Shown: piece by piece, positions 35,345 through 44,164 of the stretch
How the letters are laid out: each line of letters opens with the position of its first letter
Numbering within the stretch: the stretch's first letter is position 1
NCBI RefSeq assembly: GCF_020510565.1
Contig: NZ_CP075189.1
Coordinates: forward strand, 3,896,501-3,960,500
Reading direction: 5' to 3'
Source: Ferribacterium limneticum
GTDB lineage: Bacteria > Pseudomonadota > Gammaproteobacteria > Burkholderiales > Rhodocyclaceae
DNA length: 64,000 nucleotides
Program-made: the position numbers and the translations under genes
Notes under the pieces: generated by a model
What the model was told of the DNA's origin: nothing
What the model saw: only the letters and a program-made list of their open reading frames with translations
The model's database searches: none

Positions 35345-38300
35345 ATGACAAGAAAACGCGCGACCAGAATCGTCGAGCTGATATCCACCCAAAGTGATCG
35401 CGTCGAGCCCGGCCTCAGCCTGCGCGAGGTGACTACACGCATGCTGGCGGCGAAAATCTCGTCGGTCATCATCGTCGACCAGGGCAAGGCGCTCGGCATC
35501 ATTACCGAACGCGACATCGTGCGCGTCATGCGCCAGCATCATTCGCCGGATCAAACGGCCGGCGACACGATGACCAGCCCGGTCCATAGCGTCCCGGCCG
35601 ACATGCTGTTCCAGCAAGCCTATCGCGAAGCCGCCAGTCTGGGCATCCGCCACGTCATCGTCACCGACGCGGCGGGATTGCCCCTCGGCGTCGTCAGCGA
35701 ATCGGATTTCCGCAAGCATCTCGGTGCCGATTTCTTCCTCCAGCTCAACAGCGCCGACACGCTGATGGAACGCACCTTCCCCCGCCTGCCGGCCGACGCC
35801 CATCTCGAAGATGCGCTGACTGCCATGGCGGCGGTCAGCGTCAGCTGTGTCTTCGTCGTCGATGGCCGGCGACCGCTCGGCATCGTCACCGAACATGACA
35901 TTGTTCGCTTCTTTCTCGACGACCAGCCCAATCCGACCCTGGGCGCCATCATGACCCGGCCTGCCATCTGCATCCGGGCCGACCGCCCGCTGGCCGATGC
36001 TGCCCAGCAGATGCTCGATCACGACATTCGCCACCTCGCCGTCGTCGACGACAAAGGCCTGCTCGTCGGCCTGCTCTCCGAACATACACTGATGAGCCCG
36101 CTCAGCCTCGGCCAGGTGGACTCCATACTGAGCGAGCAACAATCGATACTCCGCAACCGCGAGCAGATTCTTGAAGAAACCGCCCGCAACGAGCGTTACC
36201 AGCGTGCCCTGCTCGACAACTTCCCCTACCTGGTCTGGCTCAAGGATACGGAATCGCGCTTTCTGACCACCAACCGCGCATTTGCCGATGCAGTCTGCCT
36301 GCCCAACACCGGTGCCATCGTCGGCATGAGCGATCTGGATTTCTGGCCGCCCGAGATGGCCGATCATTTCCGGGCCGACGACGCTGAAGTCATGGCCTCG
36401 CGCAAGAACAAGGTGGTGGTCGAACAGATCGTCATCGGCCACCAGAGCATCTGGCATGAAACCTACAAGGCCCCGGTCATCGGCGACGATGGCAGCCTGC
36501 TCGGCACGGTCGGCTTCGCCCGCGACATCTCGGAGCGGAGGCGCGGCGAAGAAGCCATGCGCCTGCGCAACGCCGCGCTGGCCGGGATGATCGGCGGCGA
36601 AACGCTGCCCCGCGCCCTCGAATTGCTCATCAAGTCGGTCGAAGCCGAGATGCCGGAGTGGCGGTGTTCGATCATGCTCAGCGACGAAGCCGGGCAGCAG
36701 CTCCGCGTTGGCGCAGCCCCCAGCCTGCCGGCAGCCTATAGCGCCGCGATCGACGGCCTGCCGATCGGCGAAGGCCTCAGTTCCTGCGGCACGGCAGCAG
36801 CGCTGAGGCAACGCATCATTGTCGAAAACGTCTTCGCCGACCCGCTGTGTGCCGCCTATCACGAACTCGCGCGGGAAAGCGACATCGCCGCCTGCTGGTC
36901 AGACCCGATCATCGGTCCGGATGGCCTCTTGCTCGGCACCTTCGCCGCCTATCACCGCCAGCCCAGCCAGCCGCGCGAAGAGGATCTGGGCTGCCTGACC
37001 CAAGCCTGCCAGCTGGCCGCGCTGCTCATCGCTCATCAGCGTCGGTCGCAGGAGCTGAGCCGAAGCCTGGAAACCTTCCACGGCATTTTCAACCGCATCA
37101 GCGAAGCACTGTTCATCCAGTCCGAGGATGGCACCTTCCTCGACGTCAATACCGGCGCCGAGCAAATTTCCGGCATCCCCCGTGCCCAGTTGATCGGTCT
37201 GAGCCATGCGGCATTTACGCAACCCGGGCTGACCGATGTAGCGACCATAAACCAGCACATCACCGCGGCGCTGGCCGGTACGCCACAGATCTTCGAAGTC
37301 CTCGCCAAAAACACCGGGGGCCGCATTTTCCCGGTCGAAATCCGGCTCCACAGCGCAAGATACTTCGGCCGGCCGGCGGTCATCGCCTCCGCCGTCGATA
37401 TTTCCGAGCGCAAAAATGCCGAGTTGCGCCTTGAAATCGAGCACGACATCGCCCAGGCGCTGGCTGCCGGCCTGCAGCGCGACGCCGTGCTGCAGGTGCT
37501 GCTCAATGCCGCCCTGCGCTTTCCCGATATCGATGCCGGCTGCCTGCACTGGCGACAGGCCGATGGTAGCTACCGGCTAATGACCCACGTCGGGGTTTCC
37601 GCCGACTTTGTCGACAAAGTCGCCCGCCTCGATGCCGATAGTCCGTTTGCCCGTTTCGCGATGGACGGCGGGACAATTTGCAATTGCCAGCAGCCGAGCG
37701 ATCACTGCGCTGACACCAGCGTTCTCGACAACGAAGCGATCCAGAGAGAAGGTCTGGGCTGCCTGACCACCTTGCCGATCATGCTGGCCGGTCAGCCGGC
37801 CGCCTGCATCACGCTAGGCAGCCGCCGGGCCACCGGCATCCTGGCATCGACGCTGCGTTCGCTCGACATGTTGGGCAATCATTTCAGCCAGACCCTGCTC
37901 CAGCTCGATGCTCAGGAGCAAGCCCGACGCCTGCAACAGAACCTGAGCGGCCTGTTCGATGCGCTCAAGGATTTCATTTTCATCCTCGACGAGGATGGCC
38001 GCATCCTGCATTACAACCGGGCAGTTGCCGACGACCTCGGCTATGGACCTGACGCCCTGATCGGCCAGCCGATTGCCACGGTACACCCGAAAAATCTGCA
38101 AAAAATTGCCAACGACAGCATGGCCGACGTCATCGCCGGCCGCCGTTTCAACTGCCCGCTGCCCATCCTGCACGCCAATGGCGAGCAGAGCATGATCGAG
38201 ACGCGAATCACCCATGGTTACTGGAATGGTCGCCCGGCGCTGATCAGCACATCGCAGGACATCACCGAGCGCCTGATCGCCGAAGAGCGCCAGCAACTTG

Positions 38301-40366
38301 CTGCCAGCGTTTTTGACAATGCGCACGAAGGCATCATGATCACCGACCCGAAAGGGCGGATCGTCGAAGTCAATTCAACCTTCAGCGAACTGACGGGTTA
38401 TCCCCGCGACGAAGCGATCGGCCAGACCGCCGACCTCCTCAAATCGGGACACCACGACCCGGCCTTCTATCATGAAATGTGGCAAAAAATCGGCGAGGAA
38501 GGCTATTGGCGCGGCGAGATATGGAACCGCAAGAAGTCCGGCGAAATATTCGTCGAACTGCTCACCATCTCCACAGTCCGTAACCGGAACGGCGAAATCG
38601 CCAACTTCGTCGCCATTTTTTCCGACATCACCGTCATCAAGCAGCACCAGCAACGCCTCGAGCATCTTGCCCATTACGATGCGCTGACCCAGCTCCCCAA
38701 CCGCATGCTGCTCAGCGACCGCCTCCAGCTGGCCATGGCACAAACCGAACGCAGCGGGAAGATGCTGGCCATCTGCTATCTCGATCTCGACAACTTCAAA
38801 CCGATCAACGACCAGTTCGGCCATTCGGCCGGCGATTTCCTGCTCATCGAAGTCGCCCAGCGCCTGAAGACCTGCGTCCGCGCCGGCGACACGGTGTCGC
38901 GACTAGGTGGCGATGAATTCGTCCTGCTCGTTTCCAATCTTGATGACCTGCACGAGTGCGATCACGCCGTCGGCCGCATCATTGGCGCACTGAGCCAGCC
39001 TTTCCGCGTCTCCGAACACAGCATCACCATTTCGGCGAGCATCGGCGTCACGCTCTACCCGCATGACGGTTCCGATGCCGACACCCTGCTCCGCCACGCC
39101 GACCAGGCGATGTACGCGGCCAAGCAGGGCGGCCGCAATCGCCATCACCTGTTCGACCCGGAAAACGACCGCCGCACGCGCATTCGCCGCGAGGAAATCG
39201 GGCGTATTCGGGAAGGCCTGGACAAGGGCGAGTTCGAGCTCTACTTCCAGCCCAAGGTAAACATGCGCAAGGGCCGCGTGACCGGGGCCGAAGCACTGAT
39301 CCGCTGGCAGCACCCGGAAGAAGGGCTGCTCCTGCCTGGGCGCTTCCTGCCCGTCATCGAGGACAGCGAACTCGATATCGAAGTCGGCGACTGGGTCATC
39401 CGGGAAGCACTGCGCCAGATGGACGAATGGCATGAACAGGGCGTCGACCTGCCGGTCAGCATCAACATTTCCGGCAAGCACCTGCTGCATGAGGGATTTT
39501 CCCGGCGCCTGGCCGAACTGCTCAGCGCCCACCCGAATCTGGTTCCCGGCCTGATCGAGCTTGAAGTCCTCGAAACCGCGGCGCTTGAAGACATGGCCAA
39601 GGTCGCCGAGCTGTTCGCCGAATGCCGGCGCCTCGGCGTCAGCTTCGCCCTTGACGATTTTGGCACCGGCTATTCGTCGCTGACCTACTTCCGCCAGCTA
39701 CCGGCCGACGTGCTCAAGATCGACCAGTCATTCATCCGCAACATGCTCGACGATGCCGACGACCTGGCCATTGTCGAAGGCGTCATCGGGCTGACCCAGG
39801 CCTTTCGCCGTCAGGTCATCGCCGAAGGCGTCGAAACGGTCGAGCACGGCCTCGTCCTGCTCCTCCTTGGCTGCGACATGGCGCAGGGTTTCGGCATCGC
39901 CCATCCGATGCCGGCAGCACTGATGCCCGCCTGGATTCGGCAATTCAAGCCAGATGAGCTGTGGGGTCTGGCCACGGCCTTCAAGTGGTCACGCGAGGAT
40001 TTGCCCATGCTGATCGCCGACGTCGACCACAACCGCTGGAAAAAAGCCCTTTACACCTACCTCGATGACACCACCGGCACCCTGCACCCGCCGGAACTCG
40101 ACCATCATCAGTGCCGATTCGGTCGCTGGTATTACAGCCAGGAAGGGCGGCACTATGCCTGCGTCGAAGCCTTCCAGGCGCTCGAAGACCTGCACCGGCA
40201 CATGCATGATCTCGGCAGCCAACTGCTGCACAGCCACGCAGCCGGAGAATATGGCGCCATTGAGTCACTAAAGCGGGAATTCGATGAGCAGAACATCAGG
40301 CTGACCGAATGCATCCAGCAAATTCAGGCCGAAGTACTCATGAACACTCAGACCAGCAAGCGATAG
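35345..40366 (+). CDS. Giant c-di-GMP enzyme: four CBS, PAS/GAF sensors, GGDEF, EAL and CZB zinc-binding domain
   Basis: 1673 residues, soluble. Order by eye: four CBS motifs (~1-255), PAS (~280-400), GAF (~405-555), PAS (~570-690), GAF (~695-845), two PAS (~860-1105), GGDEF (~1110-1270), EAL (~1285-1525), CZB (~1545-1660). The cyclase site is intact (RLGGDEF) and so is the phosphodiesterase (GAEALIRW, DDFGTGYSS). The CZB domain has HNRWK and CRFGRWYY with further His residues, as in the zinc-sensing E. coli DgcZ. The protein could thus set c-di-GMP according to nucleotide (CBS), redox or small ligands (PAS/GAF) and zinc. It diverges from the hydrogenase promoter over 255 bp. No ribosome-binding site is evident; the start is the first ATG. 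Confidence 0.9.
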   Translation: MTRKRATRIVELISTQSDRVEPGLSLREVTTRMLAAKISSVIIVDQGKALGIITERDIVRVMRQHHSPDQTAGDTMTSPVHSVPADMLFQQAYREAASLGIRHVIVTDAAGLPLGVVSESDFRKHLGADFFLQLNSADTLMERTFPRLPADAHLEDALTAMAAVSVSCVFVVDGRRPLGIVTEHDIVRFFLDDQPNPTLGAIMTRPAICIRADRPLADAAQQMLDHDIRHLAVVDDKGLLVGLLSEHTLMSPLSLGQVDSILSEQQSILRNREQILEETARNERYQRALLDNFPYLVWLKDTESRFLTTNRAFADAVCLPNTGAIVGMSDLDFWPPEMADHFRADDAEVMASRKNKVVVEQIVIGHQSIWHETYKAPVIGDDGSLLGTVGFARDISERRRGEEAMRLRNAALAGMIGGETLPRALELLIKSVEAEMPEWRCSIMLSDEAGQQLRVGAAPSLPAAYSAAIDGLPIGEGLSSCGTAAALRQRIIVENVFADPLCAAYHELARESDIAACWSDPIIGPDGLLLGTFAAYHRQPSQPREEDLGCLTQACQLAALLIAHQRRSQELSRSLETFHGIFNRISEALFIQSEDGTFLDVNTGAEQISGIPRAQLIGLSHAAFTQPGLTDVATINQHITAALAGTPQIFEVLAKNTGGRIFPVEIRLHSARYFGRPAVIASAVDISERKNAELRLEIEHDIAQALAAGLQRDAVLQVLLNAALRFPDIDAGCLHWRQADGSYRLMTHVGVSADFVDKVARLDADSPFARFAMDGGTICNCQQPSDHCADTSVLDNEAIQREGLGCLTTLPIMLAGQPAACITLGSRRATGILASTLRSLDMLGNHFSQTLLQLDAQEQARRLQQNLSGLFDALKDFIFILDEDGRILHYNRAVADDLGYGPDALIGQPIATVHPKNLQKIANDSMADVIAGRRFNCPLPILHANGEQSMIETRITHGYWNGRPALISTSQDITERLIAEERQQLAASVFDNAHEGIMITDPKGRIVEVNSTFSELTGYPRDEAIGQTADLLKSGHHDPAFYHEMWQKIGEEGYWRGEIWNRKKSGEIFVELLTISTVRNRNGEIANFVAIFSDITVIKQHQQRLEHLAHYDALTQLPNRMLLSDRLQLAMAQTERSGKMLAICYLDLDNFKPINDQFGHSAGDFLLIEVAQRLKTCVRAGDTVSRLGGDEFVLLVSNLDDLHECDHAVGRIIGALSQPFRVSEHSITISASIGVTLYPHDGSDADTLLRHADQAMYAAKQGGRNRHHLFDPENDRRTRIRREEIGRIREGLDKGEFELYFQPKVNMRKGRVTGAEALIRWQHPEEGLLLPGRFLPVIEDSELDIEVGDWVIREALRQMDEWHEQGVDLPVSINISGKHLLHEGFSRRLAELLSAHPNLVPGLIELEVLETAALEDMAKVAELFAECRRLGVSFALDDFGTGYSSLTYFRQLPADVLKIDQSFIRNMLDDADDLAIVEGVIGLTQAFRRQVIAEGVETVEHGLVLLLLGCDMAQGFGIAHPMPAALMPAWIRQFKPDELWGLATAFKWSREDLPMLIADVDHNRWKKALYTYLDDTTGTLHPPELDHHQCRFGRWYYSQEGRHYACVEAFQALEDLHRHMHDLGSQLLHSHAAGEYGAIESLKREFDEQNIRLTECIQQIQAEVLMNTQTSKR

Positions 40367-40556
40367 GCCGGCGAACTTAGGCCGCGCAAGGCGTCGAGCA
40401 GAGCCTCGATGGCCTTCGGACGCACGAAGCCCGGCCGCCAGGCCAGCGCCACGCGGCGGGCCGGAGCGGGCTCCTTGAAGGGAATGACGCTGATCATGTC
40501 GTTGCTGTAAGGATGCCCCAGCGCGCTGTCCGGCAACACGGAAACCCCGAGGCACG
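40348..40556 (-). pseudogene. 3' remnant of a LysR-family (OxyR-like) regulator gene
   Basis: About 69 codons remain, reading LGVSVLPDSALGHPYSN, then VALAWRPGFVRPKAIEALLDALR to a stop at 40348. GVSVLP and the RRVALAWRPGF region are typical of the last part of a LysR effector domain, closest in wording to OxyR-like proteins. The frame stops being LysR-like at about 40556, where homology changes abruptly to a peroxidase gene on the other strand. The DNA-binding domain is gone. The 3' end overlaps the c-di-GMP gene by 19 bp. Confidence 0.72.
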
Positions 40557-41130
40557 ATTGCCAACCCGGGCGAAATGGGTTTCACCCACACGCTGGCCGT
40601 CAGCATGCTGCAAACCATCCCCGGCTACGTGGCGGAATTCAAGAAAGCCTTCGGCTCCGAGACAGTCGATATGGACAAGGTCACCAAGGCCATTGCCAAG
40701 GATGAACTGGCCGGCTACCAGTTGTTCAAGGACAGCGGTTGCGTCGCCTGCCATAACGGCCCGGCCGTCGGCGGCAACTCCTTCCAGAAGATGGGTCTGG
40801 TCGAAGCCTACAAGGCCTCCAGCCCGGCCGAAGGCCGCTCTGCCGTGACCGGTAAGAATGCCGACCGCTTCAATTTCAAGGTGCCGACCCTGCACAACGT
40901 TGAAATGACCTATCCGTACTTCCACGATGGCGCCGCCAACACCTTGCCGGAAGCAGTCGACACCATGGCCCGCATCCAGCTCGGCAAGAAGTTCACGCCA
41001 GAAGAAAACGCCAAGATCGTCGCCTTCCTGAAGACCCTGACCGGCGACCAGCCGAACTTCAAGATGCCGATCCTGCCACCATCCTCCGACGCGACACCGC
41101 GTCCGACACCGTTCGAAAAGAAATTACAAC
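40549..41130 (+). pseudogene. Truncated di-haem cytochrome c peroxidase gene
   Basis: From about 40549 the rightward frame reads GTIANPGEMGFTHTLAVSM, the start of the second half of a bacterial di-haem peroxidase (CcpA/MauG family), with one haem site CVACHNG and TLHNVEMTYPYFHDG. The N-terminal half with signal peptide and first haem is missing. A further ~25-30 residues are missing between KVTKAIA and KDELAGYQ, where intact enzymes have the AFEETL...DKWLKGD segment. The usual stop near KKLQPL (~41125) is also absent: the frame runs on through a hairpin and antisense to the kinase gene. Three independent lesions make it a pseudogene unless there is an assembly error. Confidence 0.72.
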
Positions 41131-41146
41131 CGCTCCAGAGAATCGA

Positions 41147-41164
41147 CGGGGGCTGCGGCCCCCG
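41147..41164. terminator. Hairpin terminator between the peroxidase remnant and the sensor kinase
   Basis: Perfect 7-bp GC stem CGGGGGC / GCCCCCG with TGCG loop, 40 bp beyond the stop of the leftward kinase gene. No T tract. Confidence 0.55.
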
Positions 41165-41204
41165 CCGGTCACCGCTTTTCCTGCGGTCGCGTCGGAGGCC
41201 CTCT

Positions 41205-42602
41205 TCAAGACCATTCGTCAAGCGTTGTCACCGGCAACCGCATACTGATGCAGAGGCCTCCACCCTCGACATTGCTTGCACCGACCTGCCCGCCATGGGC
41301 CTCTACGGCATGTCGTGCAATCGACAACCCAAGGCCATATCCTTGCGCCTTGTCCCCGTTGCGCCCCCTGAAAAATGGATCGAACAGGGCATCCAGCTCG
41401 TCTTGCGGCACCCCGGCCCCGCCGTCGCAAACCTTCACGGTGACAAAGCCAGCTATGGGATTACCCAGCTCGACACTGACTGCTGCACCGTCCGGTGTAT
41501 GGACAAGCGCATTGCGGATCACGTTCTCGATGGCACTTCTCAACAATTCGCTACGACCGGCTATCAGGACGTCGCCTTGGGCCAGCAACGCTATCGGCCG
41601 GCCTGTCTTGGCTGTTTCGAAACGTGCATCCTCGACGATATCGGTCAGCAATTCGACCAGATCGAAGCACTCATCGCCAGGCAGTTCGGGCCCCGACCTT
41701 AGCCGCGAGAGGGTCAGCGTCTCCCCCAGAATCTTGTCTAGTCGCTCAATTTCGTAGGCAATCCGCTCGAGCATTTCTCCGGTCTTGGCCGGTGTCTGCC
41801 GGGTCAGCGCCAGTGCAATTTGCATTCGCGCCAATGGTGAGCGCAATTCATGCGACACATCGTGGAGCAGGCGCGATTTGGCCTCAATGGTGCTCTGTAC
41901 CCGACCCGCCATGTCATCAAAGTCACGCCCCAAATCAGCAATCTCATCACGACGTTGACCAATCAACTGGCCAACGCGGGTATCCAGATCGCCTGCGGCA
42001 AAACGACGATTGGCCTCGTGCAAATGGCGAATCGGGCGGTACAGATACCAGGTCAGGCCGGCCGCGAAGAACAGACTGACCAGTGCCATAGCCAACAGCT
42101 CGGCACGAGTCGATTCGGCATAGCGATAGACGTGCTGATGGGGAGCCGAGGCCGGCAACAACAGTAAAGGCACAAACAGCACATATGCCTCACCACTCGG
42201 TGTCACCACCCGCTGCACGGAACGCTCGTCGGTCTCCTTCTCAAGCAACGACAAAGCCTGGGTGAGTGCGGGTACAGGTACCGTTCGGGAAAGAATATCC
42301 TCTCCTTCGGCATTCACCACCAGCACCGGCAACTCGCGCTTTCCCGTCCATTCAACAAGCAACTGCCGGGCGCCTTCAATTTCGGCATGACGCAGCGTTG
42401 TTGCCACCAGCGTCGTAGCCAGTTCGGCGCGATAGCCTATCGACAGGTCAGGCGACTGCCGGAGCTCTGCCTGAAACATGGCATCAACGACAAAGTCGAC
42501 GCAAAACGTGATGGTGCCGATGGCCAGCCACAGCGATCCGAAAATCTTCCAGAACAGGCGACTCGGCACCGGCAAACCCAGCATGGCCGAAATCGATTTC
42601 AC
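41205..42602 (-). CDS. Sensor histidine kinase, CpxA/RstB-like, paired with the adjacent OmpR-type regulator
   Basis: 465 residues: a transmembrane helix (~15-40), a periplasmic domain of ~125 residues, a second helix (~170-190), HAMP (YRPIRHLHEANRRFAAGDLDTRV region), HisKA with HDVSHELRSPLARMQIALA, and HATPase with NVIRNALVHTP, DGGAGVP and GYGLGLSIA. It follows the response regulator by 3 bp. The pair is divergent from the cytochrome/porin operon at 43767, across a 441-bp region, so control of that electron-transfer module is a reasonable inference; the signal is unknown. Loss of the oxidative-stress genes on its other side may be unrelated. Confidence 0.88.
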   Translation of the reverse strand: MKSISAMLGLPVPSRLFWKIFGSLWLAIGTITFCVDFVVDAMFQAELRQSPDLSIGYRAELATTLVATTLRHAEIEGARQLLVEWTGKRELPVLVVNAEGEDILSRTVPVPALTQALSLLEKETDERSVQRVVTPSGEAYVLFVPLLLLPASAPHQHVYRYAESTRAELLAMALVSLFFAAGLTWYLYRPIRHLHEANRRFAAGDLDTRVGQLIGQRRDEIADLGRDFDDMAGRVQSTIEAKSRLLHDVSHELRSPLARMQIALALTRQTPAKTGEMLERIAYEIERLDKILGETLTLSRLRSGPELPGDECFDLVELLTDIVEDARFETAKTGRPIALLAQGDVLIAGRSELLRSAIENVIRNALVHTPDGAAVSVELGNPIAGFVTVKVCDGGAGVPQDELDALFDPFFRGRNGDKAQGYGLGLSIARHAVEAHGGQVGASNVEGGGLCISMRLPVTTLDEWS

Positions 42603-42605
42603 CGC

Positions 42606-43325
42606 CTAGCCTCGGAGCAATTGGTAACCAATGCCGTGAATGGTCTGAATGGGTACCCGACCATCATCGAATTTGCCCAGCTTCCGTCGCAGGTTGCTGA
42701 CATGCATGTCGAGGCTCCTGTCATAGCGGGCAGGGACTCGTCCCAATACACGGCTGGCGAGTTCAGCCTTGGGAACAATCTGCCCGGCGTTCTCGTAAAG
42801 AACCTCAAGTACGCCGAACTCGGTGCTGGTCAGTTGCAACAATTCGCCCCGCCATTTGGCGATGCGCTTCGCCGACGACAGCGAAAGCATTTCATTGGCC
42901 AGTGCCTCAACAGATTTACCTTCGTGCGCGTGGCCGGAGCGACGCAAAAGCGCTCGCAAGCGAGCTGCCAGTTCACGGGGATTACAGGGTTTTGGCAGGT
43001 AGTCGTCAGCCCCCAACTCGAGACCGATGATGCGATCCAGATCATCGCCCTTCGCCGTCAACATCAGCACCGGCAAATCGCCATGCCGACGAATATGACG
43101 AAGTACCTCGATACCATTCATGCCCGGCATCATGACATCAAGCAGCACCAGATCGAAACCACCACTGACCGCTTCACGGCAACCGGTCTCACCATCGTGT
43201 ACCGCACAGACCGCCATCCCCTCGCCGCCAAGAAACTCAGTCAGCATGACGCAGAAGGCCTGGTCATCATCAACCAGCAGGATTTGCGGCAACCGGGTTT
43301 CCACCACCACTCCTCGAATGCTCAT
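42606..43325 (-). CDS. OmpR/CpxR-family response regulator
   Basis: 239 residues. Receiver: ILLVDDD, phospho-acceptor Asp in LVLLDVMMPGMNG, PVLMLTAKGDD, and LPKPCNPREL. Winged helix-turn-helix of OmpR type: LTSTEFGVLEVLYENAGQIV, YDRSLDMHVSNLRRKLG, IQTIHGIGYQL. It is the first gene of the two-component operon and diverges from the MtrAB-type operon. A TTTAC-N14-GTAAA inverted repeat at 43399-43422 in the shared upstream region recalls CpxR-type half-sites and could be its operator, unproven. Confidence 0.9.
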   Translation of the reverse strand: MSIRGVVVETRLPQILLVDDDQAFCVMLTEFLGGEGMAVCAVHDGETGCREAVSGGFDLVLLDVMMPGMNGIEVLRHIRRHGDLPVLMLTAKGDDLDRIIGLELGADDYLPKPCNPRELAARLRALLRRSGHAHEGKSVEALANEMLSLSSAKRIAKWRGELLQLTSTEFGVLEVLYENAGQIVPKAELASRVLGRVPARYDRSLDMHVSNLRRKLGKFDDGRVPIQTIHGIGYQLLRG

Positions 43326-43766
43326 GGGAGAAGCTTACTTTAAACCGCACCGCACCGGCTGGGCATTTGAGGCCATGCAAACGCAAAATTTTCGATAATT
43401 TACATTCATTGACACTCGTAAATATCGCAGTTTTTTAGTCGGAATTCATGCCCAGCATGTCGGCCCTTGCGCACGCCCCCAAGAGACGCACCCCAAGGGC
43501 GGAATTAGATATTTTCAAACATAGGCTTAGGCAACAATCCCCCATGACCGGCCTGAGCTGACACGTCATGCTGGCCGACAGCCAAAAATATGCCCCGGAT
43601 TGGCCATTTCTATTCCTCCAAACGATTGTGGTTATTCGAAGTAAAGAAATGTCAGCTTGTAGATACGAGTGCCCGGTGACCGCGTTGACCTCACTGCTCC
43701 CGAAGCGGAGCCTACCTTCCCAAGGCTAGACCTGAGAGTTTCTGTCCACGATTTTGGAGCGCACCC
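43326..43766. other. 441-bp divergent regulatory region between the two-component system and the cytochrome operon
   Basis: No coding frame of conviction. Content is less GC-rich than the flanks in the first 120 bp (A/T-rich blocks around 43385-43435). Visible structure: an inverted repeat TTTAC/GTAAA (43399-43403 and 43418-43422), a second inverted pair TGTCGGCC (around 43457) and GGCCGACA (around 43573), and the folded leader described separately at 43688-43739. The known c-di-GMP (GEMM) riboswitch signature was looked for and not found. Confidence 0.5.
43688..43739 (+). promoter_or_regulatory. Candidate three-way-junction RNA element in the cytochrome-operon leader
   Basis: Three nested helices can be drawn: closing stem ACCTCA with TGAG-A-GT (43688-43693 / 43733-43739), hairpin GCTCC/GGAGC (43696-43711, loop CGAAGC) and hairpin CTACCTT/AAGG-C-TAG (43712-43729, loop CCC). 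It lies 27 nt before the start codon of the first cytochrome. It matches no riboswitch I know. The stems are short, so chance is possible. Confidence 0.35.
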
Positions 43767-44108
43767 ATGAACAAGAAAACCACATTCCTTCTGATCACAT
43801 CAGTGGCCCTTGCCCTCGCCACCAGCGGCAATCTTTACGCTGCGGTCGACGACGCCGATGCCGAAAAATTGCTCAAGGACAGCAAGTGCCTGAAATGCCA
43901 TGACGTCGAAAAGACCAAGAAGGGCAAGCCGTACAAGAAAATCGCCGCCGAATACAAAGGCAAGGCCACAGCCAAGGCTGAACTAATCAAGCATGTCACC
44001 GAACCGAATCAGGTTGAGGTCGAAGGGGAAAAAGTCGATCACGGCACCGTCAAGACACGTGACGCCGAGCGCATCAACAATCTGATCGACTGGATATTGG
44101 CTCGCTGA
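43767..44108 (+). CDS. Small periplasmic mono-haem cytochrome c lacking an obvious Met ligand
   Basis: 113 residues with a clear signal peptide (cleavage after NLYA, about residue 25) and one haem site CLKCH. The C-terminal half resembles class I cytochromes c (RINNLIDWILAR helix), but the usual Met-Pro loop before that helix is replaced by EGEKVDHGTVKTRDAE; the mature protein has no methionine. The distal iron ligand is thus probably a His (for example that of VDHG) or the site is open, giving a low redox potential. It is the first gene of the MtrA/MtrB operon and may shuttle electrons between the membrane cytochrome and MtrA. Confidence 0.85.
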   Translation: MNKKTTFLLITSVALALATSGNLYAAVDDADAEKLLKDSKCLKCHDVEKTKKGKPYKKIAAEYKGKATAKAELIKHVTEPNQVEVEGEKVDHGTVKTRDAERINNLIDWILAR

Positions 44109-44164
44109 AATTTGGCAAGTCCGGAGTTACAAAAACAAAGCAAGAAAACGCGAGGGGTTTTGTC

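Noticed and set aside
35306..36862. An open frame of 518 codons on the minus strand opposite the c-di-GMP gene
   Set aside because: Antisense shadow; the plus-strand product has clear CBS and PAS motifs throughout.
40575..41702. A 375-codon cytochrome peroxidase gene reading on past 41130
   Set aside because: The last ~190 codons run through a hairpin and antisense to the sensor kinase, with no peroxidase homology. The gene is better read as a truncated pseudogene.
43326..43766. A c-di-GMP (GEMM) riboswitch before the cytochrome operon
   Set aside because: Checked for the GGGCAAACC and ACGCAAAGCC signatures; neither is present.
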